Below, in pieces: positions 9,416 to 19,789 of a stretch of DNA of 64,000 nucleotides. A program made the position numbers and the translations under genes. Source of the stretch: an uncultured Bacteroidales bacterium (lineage in GTDB: Bacteria > Bacteroidota > Bacteroidia > Bacteroidales > UBA932); assembly GCA_900319855.1 (NCBI GenBank), contig ONQC01000004.1, positions 1 to 64,000 of the forward strand, in the 5' to 3' direction. The notes under the pieces were generated by a model. The model did no database searches, was not told the DNA's origin, and saw only the letters and a program-made list of their open reading frames with translations. Numbering within the stretch: the first letter of the stretch is position 1; each line of letters starts with the position of its first letter.

Positions 9416-10217
9416 CGTCCGGTTCATGAGCCTTTCCAGCGGCAGCTGCGGCAACTGTTATTGGTTCGGCAGCGAGGCCGGCGGCATCCTGATCGATGCG
9501 GGCGTGAGCCTCCGGCGGCTGAAGTCCGGCCTGCAGGCGGCCGGCTTGGGCATGGACAGTTTCTCCGCCGTACTGGTGACGCACGACCATCTGGACCATA
9601 TCCGCGACCTCGGTTCATATTGCAAGAAGCTTTCCCGTCCGGTCTATGCGACCCCGACTCTCCATGCGGCGCTGGCGCACCATACCTTTGCGGCGCCGTA
9701 TATCACAGGTTGCCGCCGGGACCTGGAGGAGGGGGCGTGGAACGAGATCGGACCTTTCCTGGTCCATGCGTTCACGGTGCCGCACGATGCGACGCAGACC
9801 AGCGGTTTCGCCATCCTGCATGAGGGATATAAGTTCGTGATCATGACCGATATCGGCCGGATGACCGACGAGGCCGTGGCCTTGGCGAGCCAGGCGGATG
9901 CGGTGGTGGTCGAGTCGAATTACGATATGGACATGCTGATGGGCGGGCCGTATACGCATGAACTGAAGATGCGGATCTGCCAGGGCAACGGGCATCTGAG
10001 CAACGATGAGTGCGCGAGCGCCATCCGCCGGTTCTGGCATCCTGGCCTGAAGCATCTGTTCCTGTGCCACCTGAGCGAGAACAACAATACCCACGAGCTG
10101 GCTTATACCTGCTCGAAAAAAGCGTTGGACGATCTCGGGGTTGCCCCCGGGACCGTCCATCTGGTAGCGCTTCCGCGGCAGTATCCTTCGCCGCTGTTTA
10201 CTTTACGGTCAGAATAA
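9408..10217 (+). CDS. WalJ/YycJ-like metallo-beta-lactamase-fold hydrolase
   Basis: This is a 269-residue cytoplasmic protein. It starts MSSVRFMSLSSGSCGNCYW, typical of the YycJ/WalJ branch, and has the zinc motif THDHLDH at residues 58-64, a second-shell VPHDATQTSGF, MTDIG near 145 and a late HLSENNNTHE motif. Relatives are 5'-3' exonucleases or nucleases linked to cell-wall signalling (WalRK) in Firmicutes. In Bacteroidota the gene is usually found without walRK. It overlaps the TPR gene upstream, and its last 20 nt overlap tail-to-tail with the GH3 gene on the other strand. Nuclease activity is inferred from the family. Confidence 0.88.
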   Translation: MSSVRFMSLSSGSCGNCYWFGSEAGGILIDAGVSLRRLKSGLQAAGLGMDSFSAVLVTHDHLDHIRDLGSYCKKLSRPVYATPTLHAALAHHTFAAPYITGCRRDLEEGAWNEIGPFLVHAFTVPHDATQTSGFAILHEGYKFVIMTDIGRMTDEAVALASQADAVVVESNYDMDMLMGGPYTHELKMRICQGNGHLSNDECASAIRRFWHPGLKHLFLCHLSENNNTHELAYTCSKKALDDLGVAPGTVHLVALPRQYPSPLFTLRSE

Positions 10218-12486
10218 CCGGTTCCTTGGTGTCGCGGCTGTTCGGGCCGATCATGATCTCGTAGTCGCCCGGCTCGCAGACGTACTGCAGTTCGTGATCG
10301 TAGTACTTCAGGTCTTCCGCCGTCAGTTCGAAATCTACTTTCCTGCTTTCTCCGGCTTTCAGTTCAATTTTCTGGAATCCACGCAGTTCCTTGACCGGAC
10401 GGGTCGAGGTGCTGTACACGTCGTGGATGTAGAGCTGGACGGTTTCCTTGCCGTCCCGGCTGCCGGTGTTGGTGACGGTGACGGAGGCGGTAACCTTGCC
10501 GCCGGCAGTCATCTCATTGGCGCTCAGGGTGACGTCGGAGTAGTCGAAGGTCGTGTAGCTCAGGCCATATCCGAAGGGATAGAGCGGACCGTTGATCACG
10601 TCCATGTAGCAGCTGGTGAATTTGCGGTAGGGCGCGTAGTCCGGATGCGGACGGCCGGTGTTCTTGTGGTTGTAGTAGAGCGGAAGCTGGCCCACGCTGA
10701 CCGGGAAGGTGGTGGTGAGTTTGCCGGAAGGATTGGCGTCGCCGAAGAGGACGTCGGCAATGGCATGGCCGGCCTCCGAGCCTTCGGACCATGTGCAGAG
10801 GATGGCGTCCATGTTGGCGTCTTCCCAGTTCAGGGTCAGCGGGCGTCCGGTGGTCAGTACGAGCACGATCGGTTTCCCGGTGGCTTTCAGGGCCTTGAGC
10901 AGTTCAACCTGGGCGTCGGGGATGCTGATGTCGGAGCGGGAGGCGCCTTCGCCGTTCATGTTCTCGGTCTCGCCGACGCAGGCGACGACGACATCGGCCT
11001 GGCGGGCCTTGGCGACGGCCTCAGCGATGAGAATGGCGTTGGATTGCGTGTGGACCGGGGGAATCGGCATGTCCGGACGGAACGTCCGCATCAGGCCGTA
11101 AAGGACGGTCTCTTCCATGGCCTTGTCCAGGAAGAGATTGCTGCCCTTGGCGTAGGTGACCTTCTGGGCGGCGTCCCGGATGCCTTCGAGGATGGTGACG
11201 GTCTCGGAGGTATGCTTGGACATGGCCCAGCATCCTGCCATGGCGGAATGGTTGTCCGCCAGCGGACCGACCACGGCGATGCGGGCGTCCTTGCGGAGCG
11301 GCAGCACGCCGTCATTCTTCAGGAGAACCTGGCAGTCGCGGGCGACTTCGCGGGCAATGGCCTTGTTCTCAGCGGTATAGACTTCCTTATCGGCACGTTC
11401 GGGGTCGAGATATCGGTAGGGGTCTTCGAAGAGGCCGAGCTTGTACTTGGCCTCGAGGATACGGCGGCAGGCCCGGTCGATGTCCTTGACGGAGACCTTG
11501 CCCTCGTCCAGGGATTTCTTGAGGGTGCCGACAAAGCCGTCGGAGTTCATGTCCATGTCAAGTCCGGCCTTGAGGGAGCGGGCGGAGACTTCCTGGAGGT
11601 CGCCGATACCATGGGCGATCTCTTCCATGACGGCGGTGGCGTCGGAGACGATGAATCCTTTGAATCCCCAGGCCTTGCGGAGCAGGTCGTCCATGAGATA
11701 GGTGTTCATGGTGGCCGGGATACCTTCGAACTCATTGAAGGAGCTCATGTAACTGCCGGCACCCGCAAAGGCGGCCTGCTGGTAGGGGCGCATGTAGCCG
11801 TTGAGGATTTCCTGGCGGCTCAGGTTGACCGTATTGTAATCCCGGCCGGCTTCCGCAGCGCCGTAAAGGGCATAGTGTTTGACGCAGGCGAGGACCTCGT
11901 CTTTGTCGAAATTGTCATCATATCCCTGATAGCCATGCACATAGGCCTTGGCCATCTCGCCGCCGAGATACGGATCCTCGCCGGCACCTTCGGCAATGCG
12001 GCCCCAGCGGGGATCACGGGCGATGTCGACCATCGGGCTGAACACCCAGTTGACGCCGGTAGCGGAGGCTTCCTTCGCGGCGACGCGGGTGGCGCGTTCG
12101 ACCAGGGCGGGATCCCAGGAAGTCGACAGGGCCAGCGGAATCGGGAAGACGGTCTCATGGCCGTGGATGACGTCCAGGCCGAAGATCAGCGGGATGCCGG
12201 CGCCGGATTCCAGGGCGATCGCCTGGAGCTGGCGGTGGTATTCCACGTTGGAGCCGCCATAGACGCCGCCAAGCCCTCCTTCACGCAGCAGTTTGACATT
12301 GGCGTCTTCTTCCGTGACCTTGAGGGCGGAAATGAATCCGCCTGCGGAGTGCAGGTTGAGCTGGCCGATTTTCTGTTCCAGGGTCATCTTGCCCATGAGG
12401 GTGTCGATGTACTTGTCCATTTCGGACTTTTGCGTGCAGCCGGCCAGCAAGATCAGTGCGGCCGCTGCGAGGAGGATTTTTTTCAT
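10198..12486 (-). CDS. GH3 beta-glucosidase, BglX-like lipoprotein
   Basis: This is a 762-residue protein with the lipobox LLAGC followed by TQKSEMDKY, so it is probably anchored to a membrane. The N-terminal GH3 barrel has the substrate-binding pattern GLDVIHGHETVFPIPLA, DPRWGR, KHYALYG, and the nucleophile Asp282 in GFIVSDATAV. The alpha/beta sandwich and a C-terminal fibronectin III-like domain follow (GYGLSYTTFDYSDV, then KELRGFQKIELKAGES). Length and order match periplasmic BglX enzymes, which remove terminal beta-glucose or similar sugars from oligosaccharides. It lies 20 nt after the CE1-type esterase gene and is probably co-transcribed from the promoter near 13.81 kb. Confidence 0.92.
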   Translation of the reverse strand: MKKILLAAAALILLAGCTQKSEMDKYIDTLMGKMTLEQKIGQLNLHSAGGFISALKVTEEDANVKLLREGGLGGVYGGSNVEYHRQLQAIALESGAGIPLIFGLDVIHGHETVFPIPLALSTSWDPALVERATRVAAKEASATGVNWVFSPMVDIARDPRWGRIAEGAGEDPYLGGEMAKAYVHGYQGYDDNFDKDEVLACVKHYALYGAAEAGRDYNTVNLSRQEILNGYMRPYQQAAFAGAGSYMSSFNEFEGIPATMNTYLMDDLLRKAWGFKGFIVSDATAVMEEIAHGIGDLQEVSARSLKAGLDMDMNSDGFVGTLKKSLDEGKVSVKDIDRACRRILEAKYKLGLFEDPYRYLDPERADKEVYTAENKAIAREVARDCQVLLKNDGVLPLRKDARIAVVGPLADNHSAMAGCWAMSKHTSETVTILEGIRDAAQKVTYAKGSNLFLDKAMEETVLYGLMRTFRPDMPIPPVHTQSNAILIAEAVAKARQADVVVACVGETENMNGEGASRSDISIPDAQVELLKALKATGKPIVLVLTTGRPLTLNWEDANMDAILCTWSEGSEAGHAIADVLFGDANPSGKLTTTFPVSVGQLPLYYNHKNTGRPHPDYAPYRKFTSCYMDVINGPLYPFGYGLSYTTFDYSDVTLSANEMTAGGKVTASVTVTNTGSRDGKETVQLYIHDVYSTSTRPVKELRGFQKIELKAGESRKVDFELTAEDLKYYDHELQYVCEPGDYEIMIGPNSRDTKEPVILTVK

Positions 12487-12506
12487 AATATCAAATATGT
12501 TCAGGT

Positions 12507-13985
<1,479 letters not shown>

Positions 13986-14099
13986 TCATCTTTTTCAAGA
14001 GTAAAACTTGCACTTTCGTTCGCAATGATTTACGGATTTTACTTCCGGATCAGACGGCCTCCTCATGTACTTTCGGTAAGCATTTCTCGCTCATGACCG

Positions 14100-14217
14100 A
14101 AAACGGGTGGCGCATAATTCGTAGATAATCAATGAAAACGTAAATTCAAAGTGCAATGATCTGCACTTTGAATTCAACATCTTTCTGAATTACAGTGAGT
14201 AGCCTGCCACCCGTTTT
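14100..14217. repeat. Nested inverted repeat of about 118 bp
   Basis: The outer arms AAAACGGGTGGC (14100-14111) and GCCACCCGTTTT (14206-14217) are perfect complements. Inside is a second perfect 13-bp pair, AATTCAAAGTGCA (14143-14155) and TGCACTTTGAATT (14162-14174), around a 6-nt loop. Both levels share one centre (near 14158), so the whole block can fold as one interrupted hairpin. It could be a small non-autonomous mobile element, a convergent terminator or an RNA. Confidence 0.7.
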
Positions 14218-14335
14218 TGCTGGACGATACGTCAGGATTGTCTCTGGAACACAGGCGCCCGTTTTTGTGTCTGAACGTTCTTTGTAAAAGGTAATTGAAA
14301 CGAACGTCCGGCGCGGGTGTGTTTTTTTCTGCGAC

Positions 14336-14380
14336 ACCTGCGCCGCAAATCTGCATCCTGCGCACTACAGCGGCGCAGGT
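14336..14380. repeat. 11-bp perfect inverted repeat
   Basis: ACCTGCGCCGC (14336-14346) pairs with GCGGCGCAGGT (14370-14380) around a 23-nt loop. The motif CGACAC occurs just outside each arm in the same orientation. Function unknown. Confidence 0.6.
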
Positions 14381-14707
14381 ACGACACTTTTTTACACATC
14401 TGCGCCAGGCAACGTCTGGCGTTCACCTCTTCTCTGCGTTCCCGGGCAGCAGGCGAAGCCCGCGGGAGCGTAGCCGCCGCGCTTCGTGGTCGCGCGGCGG
14501 CGGTGCCCGTGAACGGCCTTTCCTGCTCGCAGATCGATATTACGACACATTCTTCATTTTTGCTGTTTTCGTTGACTATTAAGTACTTATGTGCCACCTG
14601 TTTTCCATCTTGTCAGGACCGGACAAGGCCGGCTTGCTGCGGAGCCCTGCTGGGATGCTTCGGAGTCCGGCGGGGTGGCAGGGATGGTGCGGGGGCGGGA
14701 CGGGGCG

Positions 14708-14738
14708 TTGTTTTTTCCGGAGGTTGTTCCTACATTTG
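14708..14738 (+). promoter_or_regulatory. Bacteroidota promoter for the DIP1984-family gene
   Basis: A -33 TTG at 14708-14710, a 20-nt spacer and TACATTTG at 14731-14738 together match the TTTG-N19-21-TAnnTTTG promoter well. The start codon at 14769 is 30 nt downstream. Confidence 0.7.
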
Positions 14739-14768
14739 CATATCGTTTTCTTAAAATGACTTCAAAAT

Positions 14769-15221
14769 ATGAAACTGGCAGAGGGATTGAGTGTCCGGAA
14801 GGACTTGCAGACGCGGATTGAGCAGTTGAAGGCGCGGCTGCTGAATAACATGAAGGTGCAGGAGGGCGATCAACCGTCCGAGCGGCCGGAAGATCTGATG
14901 AAGGAGCTGGACGGGTGCCTGAAGCAACTGCAAGACATGATGTTCCGGATTAATGCGACGAATATGCATACGGTCAAGGATGGCCGGACGCTGACGGAGA
15001 TGATGGCAGCGCGGGAGGTGCTGGGCAAGCGGGTGCAGATCCTGCGGGAGGCCTTCGACCGGGCGACGCAGTCGCAGGACCGTTATGGCCGGAATGAGAT
15101 CAAGTATGTCATGACCGTGGACATCCCTGCGCTCAGGAAGCAGATTGACAAGTATTCCAAGCAGTTGCGGGAACTGGACATGGAGATCCAGGCGCTGAAT
15201 TTCGCGACGGAACTGGAATAA
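14769..15221 (+). CDS. DIP1984 family (septicolysin-like) protein
   Basis: This is a 150-residue, mostly alpha-helical cytoplasmic protein. It starts MKLAEGLSVRKDLQTRIEQLK and carries the family pattern of long coiled-coil helices with the central RINATNMHTVKDGRTLTEMM, followed by AAREVLGKRVQILREAFD. The length is normal for DIP1984 proteins. Members have been called septicolysin, but no enzymatic role is settled. It stands alone, has a well-formed promoter just upstream, and is followed by the candidate structured RNA. No signal peptide or membrane segment is present. Confidence 0.85.
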   Translation: MKLAEGLSVRKDLQTRIEQLKARLLNNMKVQEGDQPSERPEDLMKELDGCLKQLQDMMFRINATNMHTVKDGRTLTEMMAAREVLGKRVQILREAFDRATQSQDRYGRNEIKYVMTVDIPALRKQIDKYSKQLRELDMEIQALNFATELE

Positions 15222-15242
15222 GGCACGGACGGAAACCGCACC

Positions 15243-15370
15243 GGGTTCTTGTACCGGTTGCGATGCAATACATTTCGGGGTACAGCCCACTGGCAGGGCG
15301 AGTCGGGAACCGAACCTTCGGGTTCATCTGATGCAGCCGGCACGGAACGGCCGGCATGGTCGTAAGACCA
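15243..15370 (+). ncRNA. Candidate structured RNA with four hairpins
   Basis: Four stem-loops follow one another between two convergent genes. TGTACC/GGTACA (15250-15255 with 15279-15284) is extended by GGG/CCC. GAACC-TTCG-GGTTC (15312-15325) is closed as a stable C(UUCG)G tetraloop. GCCGGC/GCCGGC (15336-15341 with 15350-15355) comes next. TGGTC-GTAA-GACCA (15357-15370) ends in a GNRA-type loop. The UUCG and GUAA loops make sense only when read on the plus strand, which sets the orientation. It could be a 3' extension of the DIP1984 transcript or a separate RNA. I do not recognise a known family. Confidence 0.45.
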
Positions 15371-15488
15371 CCTCACGGAGCATGTTCAGCACAATCGCAG
15401 GAAGCATGCAGCAGGAAGCATTTCGCACTACCGCCCGACTGACTGTCATGGCTGTACCCTTTTTGTATCTACTCGACGGAAGCGGGGA

Positions 15489-16217
15489 TCAGAGGGCGTT
15501 GATCAGGATGACCAGGCCGCTGAGGCCGATGTAACCGTAGACGAAATACTTGAATTTTTCGCGGGGGATGCGCTCGAAGGCCCAGGCTCCGAGGGTGGCT
15601 CCACCTGCGACGCCGAACATGCCCCACAGGAAACCGGTGCCGACGGCGGGGGAGACGAGTCCGTTGACGGCACGCATGACGGTCATGCCGATATTCCCGA
15701 GCAGGAGGAAGGCCGAAATCATGGCCAGGTAATGCTCTTTGTCCGGCTCGGAGCTGAGCAGGTAGAGAACGGCGGGCGGACCTTGCATGGCGAAGAAACC
15801 GCCCATCAGCCCGCTCACGGTACCCGCTGCAATCTGGGCGCCCAGGGTGGGGCGCATGTGGATCCGGCTGCTCAACAGCATGAAATACAGGCATGTCAGA
15901 ATCAGGACAATGCCCAGGATGACCTTGATGGTGCGGTCCTGGATCCCGGGAAGGAGGAAGATGGCCCCGGTGGAAATGACGAGGAATACGGCCAGGAGGG
16001 GCAGGAGCCGTTTCCAGGTGATGTAGCGGTACATCCTCAGGGTGACGGCGGTGGAAGTCAGCATGGCCAGCAGCCCGGAAAGGGTGGTCGCCTCACCGAA
16101 AGAGGGCATGAGCAGCGGCAGCATCGTCATGACGAAGATACCGAACCCGAAGCCGATGGTGCGCTGGACGAAACTGGCGCAGAAGGCGAGCAGGAGGATG
16201 AGAAGGCCGTTCGTCAC
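15489..16217 (-). CDS. TSUP-family membrane permease (TauE/SafE type)
   Basis: This is a 242-residue protein with about eight hydrophobic segments. The N-terminal repeat LAFCASFVQRTIGFGFGIFVMTML and the second-repeat pattern AAGTVSGLMGGFFAMQGPPAVLYLL are typical of the TSUP family, which moves small sulfur- or carbon-containing anions such as sulfite, sulfoacetate or organic acids across the inner membrane. It starts 30 nt downstream of the AspT/YidE-type transporter gene and is probably co-transcribed with it. The substrate is not deducible. Pairing of two anion-transporter families suggests export of a shared anion, an inference. Confidence 0.88.
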   Translation of the reverse strand: MTNGLLILLLAFCASFVQRTIGFGFGIFVMTMLPLLMPSFGEATTLSGLLAMLTSTAVTLRMYRYITWKRLLPLLAVFLVISTGAIFLLPGIQDRTIKVILGIVLILTCLYFMLLSSRIHMRPTLGAQIAAGTVSGLMGGFFAMQGPPAVLYLLSSEPDKEHYLAMISAFLLLGNIGMTVMRAVNGLVSPAVGTGFLWGMFGVAGGATLGAWAFERIPREKFKYFVYGYIGLSGLVILINAL

Positions 16218-16247
16218 GGGACTGCTGCAAAGCGTTTGACAGGTAAT

Positions 16248-17915
16248 CTACAATACGAAGGACAGGATGATCAGGATCTGGGCGACCATGACCTGCAGGA
16301 AGAGGGCGAAGGGGTAGACGGTCGCATAACTGACCGTGGCGCGGTCCGATCCGTAGTTCTCCTTGACAAATTCCAGTACGGGGGCGTTGGTGGTGGCCCC
16401 GGTGAGCAGACCGCAGATCTGCAGGAAGCTCATCTTGCAGGCATACCGTGCGACAAGGGCCGTGACGAGGGCCGGAACCAGCACGATAAGCGCCGCGAAG
16501 AGGATCCAGATGGCGTGGAAGCCCTGGGTGAAGATGCTTCCGGCGCTGAGGCCGATGGTGCCCAGCATCAGGGAGAGGCCGACTTCCCGGAGCATCCGGT
16601 TGGCACTGGTCGTCGTATAGGTCGTGATTTTCCGTTTGGGACCGAAATGTCCCAGGAGGATGGCGATGATCAGCGGACCGCCAGCGAGGCCGAGGCGGAA
16701 TACGTTGCTCATGCCGGGGAAGCGGATGGGCAGGTAGCCCAGGATCAGGCCGAGACCGATGCCAATGAAAACCGGGATCAGGTTGGGTTTGTCGAGTCCT
16801 TCGCTGCTGTTGCCGACGAGGTCGGCGACCTTCGCGATGGCCTTCTCCTCGCCGATGACTTTGAGGCTGTCTCCCATCTGCAGGAACAGGTCGGGCTGGG
16901 CGACCAGGCGGATACCGGAGCGGTTGACCAGGGTCACGGTGACACCGTATTTCCCCAGGATGTCCAGTTCGGAAAGCTTGCGTCCCGTCATGGAAGGCTT
17001 GGTGACCGTCAGGTTCCGGTTTACGAGGTTGCCGGTGGCGACGGGAGTGCTGCCGGACCGGTTTTCGACTTCTTGCCCGAACAGGATCCGGACCATGTTC
17101 TTGTCTTTCTTCTGGGTTTCCAGGATAATCCGGTCGCCTTGTTGTAACACGGGATTGGTCGCCGGGTTCAGGGTCTGGCCGTCCCGGGTAAGGGCAGACG
17201 GAACGAAATGCCCGTTGAATTTTTCGATGGCCTCGGTCAGGGTCTTTCCGAAGACGGCGGGATTTTCGACCTGGACCGTCATTTCACGGACCATTTCTCC
17301 ATTGTCCTCCCGGTCGCTTTCCGCATTCAGGTCTGTTTTGAAAACACGGCGCAGGCAGAGCAACAGGAGGACCAGGGACAGGATGCCGACCGGGTAGGCA
17401 ACGGCGAAGGCTCCCGCGATGGAGGAGCTGACGGCCGGTTTGTCGACTTCGGCGAGGAAGGTGCCGTAGGCAATATCATAATAGGTCTGCTGGGCGGTTC
17501 CGAGGCCGGGGGTGTTGGTCAAGGCTCCGCTCATGACGCCGGTCAGGGCCGGAAGCTGTTCGTTGCTGATTCCGTACAAGACGAGGGTGCAGCCGAGGGA
17601 GAGGAAAATCAGCAGGATGGACAATAAGTTCAGTTTCAGGCCATTCCCTTTGAAGGAGTGGAAAAAGCCCGGGCCGACTTGCAGACCGACGGCAAAGACG
17701 AAGATGACCAGACCGAATTCTTTCAGGAAGTGAAGGAACAGGGTGTCCGCTTTGATGCCGAGGGCCCCGCACAGGAGGCCTGTCAACAGGATCCAGATGG
17801 ATCCGAGGGAAATGCCTTTGTATTTGAGTTTACCCAACAGAAGGCCGAGGCCGATGACAAAAGCCAGGACCATGAGGGAATGACCGGTGCCGGAGGAAAG
17901 AAAGAGATCTCTCAT
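16248..17915 (-). CDS. AspT/YidE-YbjL family transporter with two TrkA-C domains
   Basis: This is a 555-residue protein. I set the start at MRDLFLSSGTGHSLMVLAFVIG; an in-frame extension would run through the promoter. Two homologous membrane halves (about 1-185 and 355-555) each contain the AspT/YidE duplication pattern (VFAVGLQVGPGFF, GVMSGALTNTPGLG in the first; CGLLTGATTNAPVLEF in the second). They flank a cytoplasmic section with two RCK_C/TrkA-C-like domains (about 200-350) that usually bind a regulatory ligand. The family includes aspartate:alanine exchangers and many orphan carriers. It is the first gene of a two-gene unit with the TSUP permease. Confidence 0.88.
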   Translation of the reverse strand: MRDLFLSSGTGHSLMVLAFVIGLGLLLGKLKYKGISLGSIWILLTGLLCGALGIKADTLFLHFLKEFGLVIFVFAVGLQVGPGFFHSFKGNGLKLNLLSILLIFLSLGCTLVLYGISNEQLPALTGVMSGALTNTPGLGTAQQTYYDIAYGTFLAEVDKPAVSSSIAGAFAVAYPVGILSLVLLLLCLRRVFKTDLNAESDREDNGEMVREMTVQVENPAVFGKTLTEAIEKFNGHFVPSALTRDGQTLNPATNPVLQQGDRIILETQKKDKNMVRILFGQEVENRSGSTPVATGNLVNRNLTVTKPSMTGRKLSELDILGKYGVTVTLVNRSGIRLVAQPDLFLQMGDSLKVIGEEKAIAKVADLVGNSSEGLDKPNLIPVFIGIGLGLILGYLPIRFPGMSNVFRLGLAGGPLIIAILLGHFGPKRKITTYTTTSANRMLREVGLSLMLGTIGLSAGSIFTQGFHAIWILFAALIVLVPALVTALVARYACKMSFLQICGLLTGATTNAPVLEFVKENYGSDRATVSYATVYPFALFLQVMVAQILIILSFVL

Positions 17916-17938
17916 TGCTGCGTTCAGGTTTTCGGCTG

Positions 17939-17969
17939 CAAAGTTAAAAAACTGTTTTGCTTTGTTCAA
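17939..17969 (-). promoter_or_regulatory. Bacteroidota promoter for the transporter-TSUP unit
   Basis: On the minus strand, TTG (17967-17969), a 20-nt spacer and TAACTTTG (17939-17946) match the consensus fully. It is 23 nt upstream of the start at 17915, which supports that start over a longer frame. Confidence 0.7.
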
Positions 17970-18031
17970 GTGTTTCTCTTGGATCGTTCGTTTTTTGTAC
18001 CGTCGGAAACCTATCGAAAAGCGTTTTTTCT

Positions 18032-18039
18032 TATCTTTG
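18032..18039 (+). promoter_or_regulatory. -7 promoter element for the GH13-carboxylesterase unit
   Basis: TATCTTTG is a full TAnnTTTG match, 15 nt before the GH13 start, so the leader would be very short. A clear -33 box is not visible at the usual distance. Confidence 0.5.
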
Positions 18040-18054
18040 AAAAAATCTATGGTC

Positions 18055-19779
18055 ATGAAGCGTTTCCTCCTGTTACTCGTTTCCCTTTTTCCCCTCGTTT
18101 CCGTGCGTGCCCAGGATCCGACCCAGCCTTCCTGGCTGAGCGATGCGGTTTTCTACCAGATCTATCCTTCCTCTTTCCAGGACAGTGACGGAAATGGCAT
18201 CGGCGACTTGCCGGGGATCTCATCCCGCCTGGACTATATCAAGTCGATCGGCGTGACGGCGATCTGGCTGAATCCGATTTACGTATCCGGCTGGACGGAC
18301 GGAGGTTACGATATCATCGATTTTTATAAGGTCGACCCGCGGTTCGGGACCAATACGGATCTTGTGACCCTGGTGAATGAGGCGCATGCGCGTGGACTGA
18401 AGGTCGTCATGGACTTGGTTGCCGGCCATTCCTCGGACCAGAATGAATGGTTCCTGCAGTCCCGGGAAGCGGAAAACCTCCGGTATTCCGATTATTATAT
18501 CTGGCCTTCCTTTAAGCCGGAGGAGCCTGCGGCCCAGCCGGGAGGTGCACAGGATTATGCGGCGCTGATGAACAGCAATGCTGCCTTGATCCGGAAGTTC
18601 GTGGCGACGGATGCTCCGCGCGGACCGTATTATGTCAAGAATTTCTTCGATACCCAGCCTGCCTTGAATTTCGGCTTCGCCCATCCTGACCCGGCTCATC
18701 CGTGGGAACAGGCCGTGGATGCGCCCGGACCGATGGCCATGCGCCGGGAACTCAAGAATATCATGGCTTTCTGGATGGACAAGGGCGTGGACGGTTTCCG
18801 GGTGGACATGGCCGCCAGCCTCGTCAAGAACGACTTCGATAAATCCGCCACGATCAAGCTTTGGAAAGAGGATTTCGTCCCGTGGTTTGACGAGATGTAT
18901 CCGGAGGGCATCCTGATCGCGGAATGGTTTAATCCGTCCCAGTCGCTGGAGGCGGGTTTTGACCTGGATTTCTTCTGCCATGACGGCCAGTACAATTATT
19001 CGACCCTGTTCTTTAATGTCAATCGTCGGAATGGCGGACATTCCGACTGCTATTTCGACGTGGAGGGGAAGGGAGAACTGAAGACCTGGTATGACCTGTA
19101 CAAGTTCCAGTATGATTCTTCCCGTGGGAAGGGTTATGTCAGCATGCCATCCGGCAATCATGACTTTACAAGGCTTTCGGCCGGAACCCGTACGTCCGAA
19201 GACCAACTGAAGGTCGCCATGACCTTCTTCCTTACGATGCCGGGCGTGCCGTTCCTGTTTTATGGGGATGAGATCGGCCTGACGCAGGTCAATGGACTTC
19301 CTTCCGTTGAGGGCGCCGGCGCCCGTACGGGCACCCGTATCCCGATGCTGTGGGATGCTTCGGCCAATGCCGGTTTCTCAACGGCTCCGACCGAGAAACT
19401 CTATATCCCGCAGGATCCCGATCCCGCCCGCCGTACCGTTGAGAAGCAGGAAGCCGACCGCAATTCGCTGCTGAACTATGTCCGCGGACTGATCCAGCTC
19501 CGGGCTGCGCATCCCGCCCTCGGAAACGATGGCGACTGGACGCTGGTCAGCGGTCTCGGGCAGCCGTATCCGATGGTGTATGAGCGTGTCCGTGGCGGTG
19601 AAACCTGCCGGATCGTCATCAATCCCACGGCCAAGACCGTCTCGGCATCCCTCCCGGCCTATGGCGGTGCCGCTCCGGAGATTATCGGCGGCTTCTATAA
19701 GAACGCGACCGTCAAGTCCTCCGGAGGCCTGGACAAATTCACGGTTTCTCCGGTGTCTGCGGTGATTTACAAGTATTGA
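18055..19779 (+). CDS. Secreted GH13 alpha-glucan-active hydrolase
   Basis: This is a 574-residue protein with a signal peptide ending VSVRAQ. The GH13 barrel is complete: WLSDAVFYQIYPSSFQDSDG at the N-terminus, DLVAGHSSDQNEW (region I, with Gly where Asn is usual before His), nucleophile Asp251 in GFRVDMA, acid/base Glu290 in LIAEWF, and transition-state Asp370 in SGNHD. A beta-sandwich domain C follows. It resembles trehalose synthase/oligo-1,6-glucosidase-type enzymes of the family; alpha-glucosidase or amylase activity outside the cytoplasm is the reasonable call. A second ATG at 18049 is possible. The next gene begins 10 nt downstream. Confidence 0.9.
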   Translation: MKRFLLLLVSLFPLVSVRAQDPTQPSWLSDAVFYQIYPSSFQDSDGNGIGDLPGISSRLDYIKSIGVTAIWLNPIYVSGWTDGGYDIIDFYKVDPRFGTNTDLVTLVNEAHARGLKVVMDLVAGHSSDQNEWFLQSREAENLRYSDYYIWPSFKPEEPAAQPGGAQDYAALMNSNAALIRKFVATDAPRGPYYVKNFFDTQPALNFGFAHPDPAHPWEQAVDAPGPMAMRRELKNIMAFWMDKGVDGFRVDMAASLVKNDFDKSATIKLWKEDFVPWFDEMYPEGILIAEWFNPSQSLEAGFDLDFFCHDGQYNYSTLFFNVNRRNGGHSDCYFDVEGKGELKTWYDLYKFQYDSSRGKGYVSMPSGNHDFTRLSAGTRTSEDQLKVAMTFFLTMPGVPFLFYGDEIGLTQVNGLPSVEGAGARTGTRIPMLWDASANAGFSTAPTEKLYIPQDPDPARRTVEKQEADRNSLLNYVRGLIQLRAAHPALGNDGDWTLVSGLGQPYPMVYERVRGGETCRIVINPTAKTVSASLPAYGGAAPEIIGGFYKNATVKSSGGLDKFTVSPVSAVIYKY

Positions 19780-19789
19780 TCGAAGACAT

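Noticed and set aside
15243..15370. Cobalamin riboswitch or other known class
   Set aside because: CACTGG...GGGAA loosely resembles the B12 box, but the GGTG-AA-TCC core and the rest of the aptamer are absent, and no cobalamin gene follows.
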